Below are positions 26,519 through 35,375 of a stretch of DNA of 64,000 bases, one piece after another. The DNA is taken from the NCBI GenBank assembly GCA_964504345.1, contig CAZDDX010000001.1, positions 496,001-560,000 on the forward strand, read 5' to 3'. Made by a program: the position numbers and the translations under genes. Position 1 is the first letter of the stretch, and each line of letters begins with the position of its first letter. Under the pieces are notes generated by a model. It saw only the letters and a list, made by a program, of their open reading frames with translations. It made no database searches and was not told the origin of the DNA. The stretch is from CAMDTE01 sp964504345 (GTDB taxonomy: Bacteria; Bacteroidota; Bacteroidia; Flavobacteriales; Schleiferiaceae).

Positions 26519-29500
26519 ATGAAAAATCTTGTCCTGGGCCTGCTCTGCGAGCGAAAAATTCCAGTGGACCGTCGGGCGGTTCTCACGCCAACGCAATGTG
26601 CTTCCCTCCTTCAAAACGGAGTAGTGGAGCGCATCTTGGTGGAGCCCAGCGCGGTTCGGATTTTCGACGACTCGGATTACGCTGCGGCCGGCTGTTTCAT
26701 AACTGCTGACTTATCCGACGCCACCTATTTATTGGGCGTGAAAGAAGTTAAACTGGATTATTTGCGGCCCGGACAACGTCACTTTTTCTTTTCCCACACC
26801 TTTAAGTTTCAGCCCTACAACCGCGGTTTGCTCCGCGCGTGCTTGGACAAAAAAGTGGAACTAATTGATTGGGAGCGAATTACCCAACCCAACGGCCAGC
26901 GCGTGATTGGATTTGGGCGGTTTGCCGGGTTGGTGGGCGCGTACGAAGCGCTCCGCGGCTGGGGTTTGGCAATGGAATCTTGGAACCTGCCGGACCCGCG
27001 CTCCCTCCACGGTTTGGCGGACTTGCTGTTGCACTTGCCGCAATTGCCCTACCCCACCAATTTCAAGGTGGCCGTCACGGGCCGCGGTCGGGTGGGCGAA
27101 GGAGCGGTAGAAGTGCTGCGCGCCGCCGGTTTTTTGGAATGCACGCCGGAAGAATTTTTAGCATACGACGGGGCCGAACGCGTTTATGCGGTGTTTACGT
27201 CCCAAGACTACGCGGAACGCGCCGACGGTGGCGGTTTTGACCGCACCGAGTTTCACCAGCATCCGGAGCGCTACCGCAGCACTTTTGGGCGCGTTTTGCA
27301 AGCTGCTGACCTGTACTTGCCGTGCCACTACTACGCCGAAGGAGGGCCCGCCTTTTTTACGGCAGAGGAAGCCTTGGGAGCGCGTACGAAGTTTGTGGGG
27401 GACATTTCCTGCGACATCGCCGGTCCCATCCCTTGCACGTTGCGCCCGTCCACCTTGGACGAGCCGTTTTACGGCTGGGATCCGGGGTCCGGCCAAGAAG
27501 TTCCCCTGGGAACCCCCGGAAGCATTGGCGTTTTGGCCGTGGACAACCTGCCCACCGCCCTTCCACGGGATGCGTCGGAAAGTTTTGGCGAACAATTCAT
27601 CGAACACGTGTTGCCGGCCCTGTTGAACGCAGACGCCGACGGCCGCTTGGAACGCGCCACAGAATGCCGAAACGGCGCCTTAACGCCCCACTACTCCTAC
27701 CTCCAGGGGTACGTCACCGCCCTGGATTTTCCCCAACGGGATCCCGAGTCGTGGGAAAAAGAAATTCGGTTGGAGATCGACCGCGCTCGGATGGCGGTTG
27801 AATCGTTGGCCAACGCTTCCGAACCGGCTACGTTCAACAACACCGTGGCGGCCTTGGAACGCTCGAGTTATGCCTTGGACGCTTTGACGGAGGAACTGTT
27901 CAACGCCAACAGTGCGTGCACCACTCCGGAAATTCAGGCCTTGACGCAGCGACTCACGCCCGCGTTGAGTGCCTTGAGCAACGACATCGGCCTGAATCCA
28001 CAGCTCTTTGCGCGCATTCGCGCCGTGCACGATGCTCCGGATCGCACGTTGACTGCGGAGGAACAGCGCTTGCTGGAATTGACCTACAAGCGTTTTGTGC
28101 GCAACGGCGCCCTTTTGGACGCTGCGGGTCAGCAGCAACTGCGCGCCCTGGACGAAGCCTTGGGCTTGGCTTCCTTGCGTTTTGGCGAGAAGAATTTGGC
28201 GGACTTGGAGGGCTTTGCGTACCACTGCACAGCACCGGAAGAGGTATCCGGAATTCCCGCAGAGGCCTTGGCAGCGGCAGAACAAGCCGCCCGCGCAGCC
28301 GGGAAAGAATCGGGCTGGTTGTTCACCCTGCACGCACCGTCGTACCTGGCGTACCTCACCTATTGCGACTACCGGCCCGGCCGGGAACAACTGTGGCGCG
28401 CCTTTGGGCAACGCGGTTACCGCGGTGATGCTAACGACACGCGCGCGGTGGTGGCGGAATTGGTGCGCTTGCGCAGCCAACGCGCCCAACTGCTGGGGTA
28501 CGCCACGCACGCAGACTTTGTGCTCGAAGAACGGATGGCCAAGAGCCCGGAGGCCGTGCGCGAATTTCTGCTGGACTTGGCCCAGAAAGCGAAGCCGGTT
28601 GCCGAACGCGAAGCCGCAGAACTGCGCGAATTTGCAGCGCAGCACCTTCACCTGACGGAATTGCGCCGTTGGGACGTGGGCTATGCGTCGGAAAAGATGA
28701 AAAAAATGCGTTTCGACGTGGACGACGAGGCCCTCAAGCCCTACTTCCCGCTGCACCGCGTTTTGGGCGGGGCCTTTGCCGTAGCCACGCGCCTGTACGG
28801 ACTGCGGTTTGTGGAGGCGTCGGGCCAACCCACCTACCATCCGGACGCACAAATGTTTGAAGTTTGGCGGGCCGACGGTCGTTTTTACGCGCACCTATTG
28901 GCGGATTTTCATCCCCGCGCGGGCAAACGCCAAGGCGCCTGGATGACGTCCTACCGGTCCCAATCCACCGACGCTCAGGGCCAGGAGACGCGCCCGGTCA
29001 TCAGCATGGTGTGCAATTTTACGCCGCCTTCCGCCGACGGAACCCCGGCGCTCTTGACGTTCAACGAAGTACTGACCCTGTTCCACGAATTTGGTCACGC
29101 CCTGCACGGCATGCTGGCGGAAGGAACCTTTGCTTCCCTCACCGGCACCAACGTACGGTGGGATTTTGTGGAGCTGCCCAGCCAAATCATGGAAAACTGG
29201 TGCACGGAACCGGAGGCCTTGGCGCTGTTTGCACAGCACTACCGCACGGGGGAATCGTTGCCCGCTTCCGAGGTGGCTAAATTGCGCGATGCGTCCAACT
29301 TTCAAGAAGGTTTGGCCACGCTGCGCCAATTGGGTTTTGGCCTGCTGGATTTGGCCTGGCACCACGCGGATTGGTCCCGAACCGAAGGCACTGACGTGGA
29401 AGGCGTTGAAGCTGCGGCGCTGGCTCCCGTGGAATGGCTGCCGCGTGAACCCAACACTTCCCTGAGTACTGCTTTTTCCCACCTGTTCAGCGGTGGGTAC

Positions 29501-29716
29501 TCCGCCGGTTACTATTCCTACAAGTGGGCGGAGGTTTTGGACGCCGATGCCTTTGCTCGGTTTGAGGAGGAAGGAATTTTTAGTCCCCAGGTAGGCGCTG
29601 ATTTTGCTTCCTTGTTGTCCGCCGGCGGCACCGTTGAGCCCGGCATTTTGTTTGAACAATTTAGGGGACGTGCACCGCGCGTGGAGCCCTTGCTAAAAAG
29701 AGCCGGTCTGTTGTGA
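26519..29716 (+). CDS. Fusion: saccharopine/alanine dehydrogenase-like NAD(P) oxidoreductase + M3 oligopeptidase
   Basis: One uninterrupted frame of 1065 aa joins two enzymes. Residues 1 to ~400 form a LYS1/alanine-dehydrogenase-PNT-type oxidoreductase: LLCERKIPVDRRAVLTP at the N-terminus, KEVKLDYL, and a Rossmann segment VAVTGRGRVGEGAVEVL; its C-terminal end (LTPHYSYLQGYVT) looks complete. From ~401 to the end is a full-length M3 zinc oligopeptidase (Dcp/PrlC type): N-terminal helical region, then HEFGHALHG (zinc ligands His856 and His860, catalytic Glu857), a downstream Glu in MENWCTEPE, and the substrate-closing FSGGYSAGYYSYKWAE. The start is ATG at 26519 next to the promoter; a TTG at 26510 overlaps the -7 element. 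No start codon stands at the junction. Either a true fusion or a lost stop codon or assembly indel. Confidence 0.88.
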   Translation: MKNLVLGLLCERKIPVDRRAVLTPTQCASLLQNGVVERILVEPSAVRIFDDSDYAAAGCFITADLSDATYLLGVKEVKLDYLRPGQRHFFFSHTFKFQPYNRGLLRACLDKKVELIDWERITQPNGQRVIGFGRFAGLVGAYEALRGWGLAMESWNLPDPRSLHGLADLLLHLPQLPYPTNFKVAVTGRGRVGEGAVEVLRAAGFLECTPEEFLAYDGAERVYAVFTSQDYAERADGGGFDRTEFHQHPERYRSTFGRVLQAADLYLPCHYYAEGGPAFFTAEEALGARTKFVGDISCDIAGPIPCTLRPSTLDEPFYGWDPGSGQEVPLGTPGSIGVLAVDNLPTALPRDASESFGEQFIEHVLPALLNADADGRLERATECRNGALTPHYSYLQGYVTALDFPQRDPESWEKEIRLEIDRARMAVESLANASEPATFNNTVAALERSSYALDALTEELFNANSACTTPEIQALTQRLTPALSALSNDIGLNPQLFARIRAVHDAPDRTLTAEEQRLLELTYKRFVRNGALLDAAGQQQLRALDEALGLASLRFGEKNLADLEGFAYHCTAPEEVSGIPAEALAAAEQAARAAGKESGWLFTLHAPSYLAYLTYCDYRPGREQLWRAFGQRGYRGDANDTRAVVAELVRLRSQRAQLLGYATHADFVLEERMAKSPEAVREFLLDLAQKAKPVAEREAAELREFAAQHLHLTELRRWDVGYASEKMKKMRFDVDDEALKPYFPLHRVLGGAFAVATRLYGLRFVEASGQPTYHPDAQMFEVWRADGRFYAHLLADFHPRAGKRQGAWMTSYRSQSTDAQGQETRPVISMVCNFTPPSADGTPALLTFNEVLTLFHEFGHALHGMLAEGTFASLTGTNVRWDFVELPSQIMENWCTEPEALALFAQHYRTGESLPASEVAKLRDASNFQEGLATLRQLGFGLLDLAWHHADWSRTEGTDVEGVEAAALAPVEWLPREPNTSLSTAFSHLFSGGYSAGYYSYKWAEVLDADAFARFEEEGIFSPQVGADFASLLSAGGTVEPGILFEQFRGRAPRVEPLLKRAGLL

Positions 29717-30501
29717 AATCCGTACGCGCAAAAAAACACCTGGGGCAGCACTTTTTGAAAGAGCCGTCCGTGGCCCAACGCTTGGCGGACGCCGTCCAAA
29801 TCCCAATGGACCCGGAGTCGGGCTGCAAACGTGTGCTGGAAATTGGACCGGGAATGGGAGTTTTGACCCAGTTCCTTTTGGAAAAACCGTTTGAGACGTG
29901 GGCCATAGAACTGGACTCCGAAAGCATTCCCTACTTGGTAGCGCACTACCCGCAACTCGCTCCCCACTTGGTGGAGGGCGATTTTTTGCGTTGGTCTCCC
30001 CCGGCCAATTGGGGAACGGATGCATTCGCGCTGGTGGGGAATTTTCCGTACAACATCTCCACCCAAATCGTTTTCCGTTTGCTGGAAATGCGGGACCGCA
30101 TTCCGGAACTGGTGGGCATGTTTCAGAAAGAAGTTGGCGAGCGTTTGGCGGCCGGGCACGGTTCCAAAGTGTACGGTATCACGAGCGTTTTAACCCAAGC
30201 GTACTTTGACGCCACGTATTTGTTCACCGTGAGCGAGGGAAGTTTCAATCCGCCGCCCAAGGTCAAGAGCGGGGTGATTCGTTTGGTCCGACGCGAGGAC
30301 CCGCCCGTTGTGCCCTACGGTCAATTGGCTGCGGTGGTAAAGACCGCCTTCAACCAACGGCGCAAAACTCTGCGCAACGCGCTGAAATCCTTACCTTTGT
30401 ACTCTGAGGACGCGTTGGCCCCGTGGGCGGACCGTCGGGCTGAGCAACTGAGTGTTGCCGAATTCGTGGAACTCACTGAACGATTGTACCGTGGCAGCTG
30501 A
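29713..30501 (+). CDS. rsmA: 16S rRNA (adenine(1518)-N(6)/adenine(1519)-N(6))-dimethyltransferase
   Basis: KsgA/RsmA dimethylates two adjacent adenines in helix 45 of 16S rRNA during late 30S assembly. The 262-aa protein has KKHLGQHFL at the N-terminus, SAM-binding EIGPGMGVLTQ, and the adenine-methylase motif GNFPYNISTQI, with a C-terminal helical domain (FNQRRKTLRNALKSL). The GTG start overlaps the stop of the preceding gene as GTGA. Its own end overlaps the mgtE start by 11 nt, making a coupled chain. Confidence 0.97.
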   Translation: MKSVRAKKHLGQHFLKEPSVAQRLADAVQIPMDPESGCKRVLEIGPGMGVLTQFLLEKPFETWAIELDSESIPYLVAHYPQLAPHLVEGDFLRWSPPANWGTDAFALVGNFPYNISTQIVFRLLEMRDRIPELVGMFQKEVGERLAAGHGSKVYGITSVLTQAYFDATYLFTVSEGSFNPPPKVKSGVIRLVRREDPPVVPYGQLAAVVKTAFNQRRKTLRNALKSLPLYSEDALAPWADRRAEQLSVAEFVELTERLYRGS

Positions 30502-31843
30502 ATTGACTCAAGCTTTGCTGGACGCTTACCTCCTCCGCCTGCAGGCTGGGGAAAGTGCGGCCATTGCGGTTGAGCTGAGCGAAATGCACCCCGCCGATGC
30601 GGCCGAGGTACTGAACGAGTTGGGCGAATCCTCCATGCTGGCGGTTTTGGCCGAATTCCCGTCGGACAAGTTGTCCGAGGTCCTGATGGAAATGGACGAC
30701 GACCGGCGGGCGGACATTCTGGAAACGTTTTCCGGAAAAGAGATTGCCGAGGTTTTGCTGGACAACCTGGATTCCGACGACGCCGCGGATTTGCTGGGCG
30801 AGTTGCCGGAAGCCAAGAAACGCGAAGTCCTCAGCAACCTGGAAGACGTCGAGCTGGCCAAGGACTTGGCGGACTTGTTGACGCATGCCGAAGGAACCGC
30901 TGGAGCCCTGATGGCCACCGAATTGATCAAGGTACAGGCAGATTGGACCGTCATGCACTGCGTGCGTGAAATGCGTCGACAAGCGGAAGAAGTGGAGCAC
31001 GTGCACGCGGTCTACGTGGTGGACCCTAACGACGTGTTGCTGGGGCTCCTTTCGCTGAAAAAATTGCTGACCTTGAGCACCCGCACGCCCATTGCGGAGG
31101 TCTACGACCGCAAAATTCGGTCCGTCACCAGCACCACCGACGCGGTTGAAGTGGCGCGCATCATGAAAAAATACGACCTCGTGGTACTGCCCGTGGTGGA
31201 CGATTTGGGCCGACTTCTGGGCCGAATCACGATCGACGACGTGGTAGACGTGATTCAGGATGAGGCAGACAGTAACTACCAATTGCTTTCCGGTCTTTCG
31301 GAAGAGGTGGACTACGACGACAACCTCTTGGAGTCTACCCGCGCCCGACTGCCCTGGCTGTTGGTGGGCCTGGTAGGCGGCTTGGTGAGTTCCACGGTCA
31401 TTTCCTCAAACGAAAGCCAGCTGGCCTTCTTGCCGCAAATGGCCTTTTTCATCCCGTTAATTGCGGCCATGGGCGGCAACGTTGGCGTACAATCCAGCGC
31501 CATTGTGGTTCAGGCCTTGGCCAACCAAACCTTGGACGACGGTTTTTGGCAGCGAATCTTCAAGGAGCTTCGCGTCGGCCTCTTCAACGGATTGATCTTT
31601 GGTGCACTCATCCTCATTTACGGTTGGGCGGCTCAACTGGGGTTGCAGTTCAGCCTTACTGTAGCGCTGTCTTTGCTGGCCGTGGTGGTCTTTGCCTCCC
31701 TTTTTGGCACGGCCGTGCCGTGGTTGCTGCACCAACGCGGAATAGACCCCGCCTTGGCCACCGGCCCCTTCATCACCACCACCAACGACGTCTTGGGCCT
31801 CACCATTTACTTCGCCATTGCGCGGGGAATTTTTGGATTTTAA
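30491..31843 (+). CDS. mgtE: Magnesium transporter MgtE
   Basis: Homodimeric Mg2+ channel of about 450 aa. The N-terminal helical domain (EMHPADAAEVLNELGE, repeated DDRRADILETF-type units) is followed by two CBS domains (TELIKVQADWTV...; IRSVTSTTDAVEVARIMKKYDLVVLPVVDD) and about five membrane helices with the conserved pore-lining PQMAFFIPLIAAMGGNVGVQSS. The first residues are read from GTG at 30491, inside the end of rsmA; the open frame extends upstream but similarity does not. A TACCTTTG sequence inside rsmA (30392-30399) could serve as an internal promoter. Confidence 0.96.
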   Translation: MAAELTQALLDAYLLRLQAGESAAIAVELSEMHPADAAEVLNELGESSMLAVLAEFPSDKLSEVLMEMDDDRRADILETFSGKEIAEVLLDNLDSDDAADLLGELPEAKKREVLSNLEDVELAKDLADLLTHAEGTAGALMATELIKVQADWTVMHCVREMRRQAEEVEHVHAVYVVDPNDVLLGLLSLKKLLTLSTRTPIAEVYDRKIRSVTSTTDAVEVARIMKKYDLVVLPVVDDLGRLLGRITIDDVVDVIQDEADSNYQLLSGLSEEVDYDDNLLESTRARLPWLLVGLVGGLVSSTVISSNESQLAFLPQMAFFIPLIAAMGGNVGVQSSAIVVQALANQTLDDGFWQRIFKELRVGLFNGLIFGALILIYGWAAQLGLQFSLTVALSLLAVVVFASLFGTAVPWLLHQRGIDPALATGPFITTTNDVLGLTIYFAIARGIFGF

Positions 31844-31853
31844 TGCTCCCGTT

Positions 31854-32789
31854 TTGAAAAAAGTGGTTTGCCTGGACTCGACAGACCCTTTGTTGGAGTC
31901 TGGCTTGGCCGAGCGCGGCTATGGCGTAGAACGCCGCTACACCACAGCGTTGGAAGATTTGCCGTTGCACGAAACAGAGGGTGTAGTGGTTCGCTCCCGC
32001 CTCCCCATCAACGCAGATTTTTTGGCACGTGCGCCGCACTTGCGCTGGATCATGCGCTTGGGCGCCGGATTGGAAAACATTGACTTGGAGGCTGCTGAAG
32101 CGCGTGGAGTTGTTTGCATTGCTGCAGCGGAAGGCAACGCCACCGCCGTGGGCGAACACACCGTGGGCTTGTTGCTGGGCTTGCGGCACCGCATTGCGTG
32201 GTCGCATCGGGAAATCGAACAAGGATTGTGGTTGCGCTCGGAAAACAAGGGCGACGAACTGGAAAACCAAACGGTTGCCGTGGTAGGCTTTGGCCCCATG
32301 GGTGCCGCTTTTGCCCAACGCTTGTGCGGATTTGGTTGCCGCGTTTTAGCGTACGACAAATACAAAACCGACTACGCCCCGTCGGGTGTTGAAGAGGTCG
32401 ATTGGGCTACCGTGGAGCGCGAGGCCACCGTGGTGTCCCTGCACCTACCCCTCACCCCGGAAACCCGCGGATTGGTGACTTCCGAATGGATTTCACGCTT
32501 CGCCCATCCGTTTACCCTCTTGAATACCTCCCGGGGGGCCATTGCACCCACTTCTGTGCTGCTCCGAGGCTTGGAATCGGGCCGACTGTTGGGCGTGGGA
32601 TTGGACGTATTGGACTTTGAAAAAGCCAGCCTAACGGGCCTGGAAACCGACGCTTGGCCGGCGGAGCTACAAGCATTACTTGCGAATCCACGCGCCCTAT
32701 TGACCCCGCACATTGCAGGCTGGAGCCACCAGAGTTTTCCCAAAATGGCCCAAGTGCTGTTGGACAAACACGATCAACGGTTCTCCTGA
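31854..32789 (+). CDS. D-2-hydroxyacid dehydrogenase family protein
   Basis: NAD-binding oxidoreductase of about 311 aa related to phosphoglycerate dehydrogenase and other D-isomer-specific 2-hydroxyacid dehydrogenases. Visible are VRSRLPINADFL in the substrate domain, the Rossmann loop VVGFGPMGAAFA with the GxGxxG glycines, NTSRGAIA, and TPHIAGWS with the catalytic His; an Arg in the LHLPLT...GLV region fits the usual active site. Substrate cannot be assigned (serA is possible but unproven). No ATG precedes the conserved start; TTG at 31854 is preferred, GTG at 31863 is an alternative. Only 10 bp follow the mgtE stop. Confidence 0.85.
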   Translation: MKKVVCLDSTDPLLESGLAERGYGVERRYTTALEDLPLHETEGVVVRSRLPINADFLARAPHLRWIMRLGAGLENIDLEAAEARGVVCIAAAEGNATAVGEHTVGLLLGLRHRIAWSHREIEQGLWLRSENKGDELENQTVAVVGFGPMGAAFAQRLCGFGCRVLAYDKYKTDYAPSGVEEVDWATVEREATVVSLHLPLTPETRGLVTSEWISRFAHPFTLLNTSRGAIAPTSVLLRGLESGRLLGVGLDVLDFEKASLTGLETDAWPAELQALLANPRALLTPHIAGWSHQSFPKMAQVLLDKHDQRFS

Positions 32790-32879
32790 TTCAAGAATTC
32801 TGGCTGGTCGTAAATGGAGCATGGGCCGTGGTCCAATGTTAATTTTTCTCGGAACTTTTGGTTTGTGTTAAATTAATGT

Positions 32880-32887
32880 TAACTTTG
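32880..32887 (+). promoter_or_regulatory. -7 element TAACTTTG with upstream TTTG
   Basis: A -33-like TTTG (32857-32860) precedes TAACTTTG by 19 nt, matching the full Bacteroidota promoter pattern. The surrounding 32826-32923 is strikingly AT-rich compared with the rest of the window, with no gene in it. Confidence 0.6.
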
Positions 32888-32923
32888 AGTGTTCTCAGTT
32901 AATAATTAATTAACACCATCGCC

Positions 32924-33253
32924 ATGAAAAACTTCCTTTTCTCCCTCTTCGTATTGGTCTCTGTAAGCGCTTGGAGCCAAAATGAATCTGTGAAGTCCAT
33001 GGTGCCTTACGTGGTCTTGCACCACTCGGGATCTACTCACATTTCCGCATTCAAGTTGGACGGTCAGTTCCATGGAAAATACTTGGAATTCGATGAAAAC
33101 GGCCAAGTGTTGAGCGTGGGTCAGTACGACCGCGGCGTTAAGGTGGGCACTTGGTCCGTCCGCACCGCCAACGGAAAATCGTTTTACGCGTTGACTTACC
33201 AGAACGATCGGATTCAATCTGCCCGTGAATTTGCCTGTGCAGACGCCCAGTAA
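32924..33253 (+). CDS. Small secreted MORN-like repeat protein
   Basis: A 109-aa protein with signal peptide (MKNFLFSLFVLVSVSAWSQ, cleavage near residue 18). The mature part contains MORN/YwqK-like repeats: DGQFHGKYLEFDENGQVLSVGQY and RGVKVGTWSVRTANGKSF. Such repeats form short beta hairpins and appear in many secreted or surface Bacteroidota proteins; no enzymatic role is visible. It is probably monocistronic, with its own full-pattern promoter at 32880 and a strong terminator. Confidence 0.72.
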   Translation: MKNFLFSLFVLVSVSAWSQNESVKSMVPYVVLHHSGSTHISAFKLDGQFHGKYLEFDENGQVLSVGQYDRGVKVGTWSVRTANGKSFYALTYQNDRIQSAREFACADAQ

Positions 33254-33270
33254 ATCCGTATATCTTACCA

Positions 33271-33298
33271 AAAAAGCCGCCCACGGGCGGCTTTTTTT
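33271..33298 (+). terminator. Rho-independent terminator after the MORN-like gene
   Basis: 12-bp inverted repeat AAAAAGCCGCCC / GGGCGGCTTTTT with an AC centre, followed by T residues. Confidence 0.9.
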
Positions 33299-33312
33299 CT
33301 GCCTTGAATCCG

Positions 33313-33320
33313 TACATTCG
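33313..33320 (+). promoter_or_regulatory. Putative -7 element TACATTCG of the barrel gene
   Basis: Close to TAnnTTTG, 4 nt before the ATG at 33325, and only 14 bp beyond the preceding terminator. Confidence 0.5.
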
Positions 33321-33324
33321 CATC

Positions 33325-34005
33325 ATGACCCGTATTGTTGCCGTCTCACTTCTGGCTTTTCTGGCGGCTTCTTCTGCCGATTTGTCCGCACAACGCTCCC
33401 TGCGTACCTATGATTTATCTGCGTTTGCAGGCACTTCCAACGCCATTGGCAATTTTGCCAACAATCCCAGCATCAACAACCTCCTTTCTGAAGCGCGTCC
33501 CCAATTTGGCGTAGGCTTTACCCATTTCACCGGTCCCCGCTGGGGCTGGGGTTTTGAGGGTCGGTACGGCACGCTGTATGCCGACAACCGCAACCACACG
33601 GCAGCCGGTTTTACGGGGATTGAAATGAACAGCACTTATGCTCAAGTTCAGGGCCAATTGACCCTTCACCTGCGCAAATTTGGGAAGTACTACAAGCGGC
33701 ATTTCCACACCCCGTACCTCCGTCCGGGTGCTGGAATTGTTTTCAGTCAGTCCTCCTACATGTACGACGTTCCCTATCCGGCCAACGCAACGATTTACAA
33801 CGGGACAAACCCCAGCCTGACCTACGGTTTGGACTTGGGATGGAAGTTCCGTCTCAGCGAGTACCAGTCTTTGGCTTTGGAGTGGGGAACGCATTTTGTA
33901 CCTGGTGATAAAATAGAAGGCTTTACCGTTGCCAACGACGACACCCCGGACCGCATCAACGGTTTGCGCGTGCGGTACACGTACCACATTTACACTTGGG
34001 AGTAA
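33325..34005 (+). CDS. Outer-membrane beta-barrel protein (possibly DUF6089/PorG-like)
   Basis: A 226-aa predicted outer-membrane protein: signal peptide (AVSLLAFLAASSADLSAQ) then eight or so amphipathic strands, including YDLSAFAGTSNAIGNF, QFGVGFTHFTGPRWGWGFEGRYG and FHTPYLRPGAGIVF, ending in a final aromatic strand (YTYHIYTWE). The AGTSNAIGNF opening and the PYLRPGAGI segment resemble DUF6089/PorG-type barrels, but the match is not decisive. ATG at 33325 is preferred to an upstream TTG (33304) because of signal-peptide position and promoter spacing. Confidence 0.68.
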   Translation: MTRIVAVSLLAFLAASSADLSAQRSLRTYDLSAFAGTSNAIGNFANNPSINNLLSEARPQFGVGFTHFTGPRWGWGFEGRYGTLYADNRNHTAAGFTGIEMNSTYAQVQGQLTLHLRKFGKYYKRHFHTPYLRPGAGIVFSQSSYMYDVPYPANATIYNGTNPSLTYGLDLGWKFRLSEYQSLALEWGTHFVPGDKIEGFTVANDDTPDRINGLRVRYTYHIYTWE

Positions 34006-34029
34006 TTGCACTTTTGGGTTGAAAACAAT

Positions 34030-34058
34030 AAATGCCGGGCTTCGCCCGGCATTTTTAC
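34030..34058. terminator. Bidirectional hairpin terminator between barrel gene and lysC
   Basis: 10-bp stem AATGCCGGGC / GCCCGGCATT (34031-34053) with a TTC loop, then TTT. It suits both convergent genes. A second GC-rich perfect palindrome (CCGCGGCC-GGC-GGCCGCGG, 34068-34086) lies between it and the lysC stop. Confidence 0.82.
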
Positions 34059-34099
34059 TTAGAAGCACCGCGGCCGGCGGCCGCGGCACTATTCCTTCG

Positions 34100-35362
34100 T
34101 CAAGCCCGTACCAAGGCCTGAAACGTGGTTCGGGTGGACTGCTCCAGCATGCGGTCGCCTTGGGCGCGTACCCAATGAATGGCCTCGTCGTTGGGATGGC
34201 GAACCGTGTAAAGCACCAAGTTCTCGTTGTAGACCACGCGGAAATCCGCTTGCAGCGCGGTCAAAAGTTCGGAAAACAAGACGTGATCGTGCGTCAGCGC
34301 AAACGACGTTTGGGTTGCACCGTGCTGGACGGCATTTACCTCCGCACCGTGGGCGTGGAACTGGCTGTACAGATGAGCCAAATCGCGTTCTGCCAAAAAT
34401 CGCAAATCGCGGGAAGCCACCGAAACCAACACCTGATTCGCTTTTCGAATAAAACAGGGAACCTTGGGCTCCAGTTTTTCGGTACCACCAACGCGGGTGG
34501 ATGGAAGTTCCGGATCCACAAAAGACCGAACCCGCAATACGATGCCTTTGGCTTGCAGCGGCTGGATGGTCTTGGGGTGAATGACCGATGCACCGTAGTA
34601 GGCCAATTCGATGGCCTCCCGGTACGGAATTTCATTAAGTTGTGTGGGATTCGGGAAATAACGGGGGTCGCCGGACAACACCCCCGGAACGTCCTTCCAA
34701 ATGGTGACTTCGTCGGCTTCCAAACAATGCGCCAAAACCGCTGCCGTGTAATCCGACCCCTCCCGCCCCAGTGTGGTGGGAACGCCGTCCGCAGTGGCCC
34801 CTACAAAACCTTGGGTTACCGCAATTCCGGAGGCGGGCCAATGGGCCAACCGTTGGGAGGTAGCGGCAAAATCCACGGACGCCCGGCGGTGCTCGGCTGA
34901 GGTAATGATGCAGTTCCGGGCGTCTTCCCAGCGTGCCGGCAAGCCTTTTTGCACCAGGGCGGCCACCAAGATTTGGGCACTGGCCCATTCTCCTCCGCCC
35001 ACCACGGCATCGTATGCGGCGGCATAGGGCGTCGGCGTTGCCTGCAGCAACGATTGCCAATGAGCGTCCAATCTGTTGGTCAGGTCCGTTTCCGCAAGAC
35101 CCAAGTGCTCCACCACCTCCCGGTGGAAGGAAATCACCGGAGCAAGCAGTACTTCCGCCTCCGTGCGTTGACCGTGGGCTAGAGCCTGAACGACGCCTTC
35201 CAAGGCGTTGGTGGTCTTGGCCATGGCGCTGACCACCACCGCCAAAGGCTCCTGGCCGTAGCGTGCTACCAGCGAAACGGCGTTCCGAACCGCGTCGGCA
35301 TCTTTTACAGAGGCGCCGCCGAATTTAAAAACGCGCCAGGTGTTTGTGTGGGGTGGGGTCAT
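34100..35362 (-). CDS. lysC: Aspartate kinase (monofunctional)
   Basis: Phosphorylates L-aspartate in the first step of the lysine, threonine and methionine pathway, and of diaminopimelate synthesis. The 420-aa protein has FKFGGASVKDADAVRN at the N-terminus, the GREGSDYTAAVLAHCLEADEVTIWKDVPGV segment of the kinase domain, and a C-terminal ACT region that may bind lysine. The length is that of a stand-alone kinase; no homoserine dehydrogenase domain is fused. ATG at 35362 is preferred over the longer frame upstream, because homology starts there. It lies 13 bp after the GNAT gene, so the two are probably one unit. Confidence 0.95.
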   Translation of the reverse strand: MTPPHTNTWRVFKFGGASVKDADAVRNAVSLVARYGQEPLAVVVSAMAKTTNALEGVVQALAHGQRTEAEVLLAPVISFHREVVEHLGLAETDLTNRLDAHWQSLLQATPTPYAAAYDAVVGGGEWASAQILVAALVQKGLPARWEDARNCIITSAEHRRASVDFAATSQRLAHWPASGIAVTQGFVGATADGVPTTLGREGSDYTAAVLAHCLEADEVTIWKDVPGVLSGDPRYFPNPTQLNEIPYREAIELAYYGASVIHPKTIQPLQAKGIVLRVRSFVDPELPSTRVGGTEKLEPKVPCFIRKANQVLVSVASRDLRFLAERDLAHLYSQFHAHGAEVNAVQHGATQTSFALTHDHVLFSELLTALQADFRVVYNENLVLYTVRHPNDEAIHWVRAQGDRMLEQSTRTTFQALVRA

Positions 35363-35375
35363 GGAAACAGCAGAT

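Noticed and set aside
30392..30399. TACCTTTG inside rsmA as a promoter of mgtE
   Set aside because: It encodes ordinary rsmA residues and lies about 90 bp before the mgtE start; kept only as a possibility in the mgtE entry.
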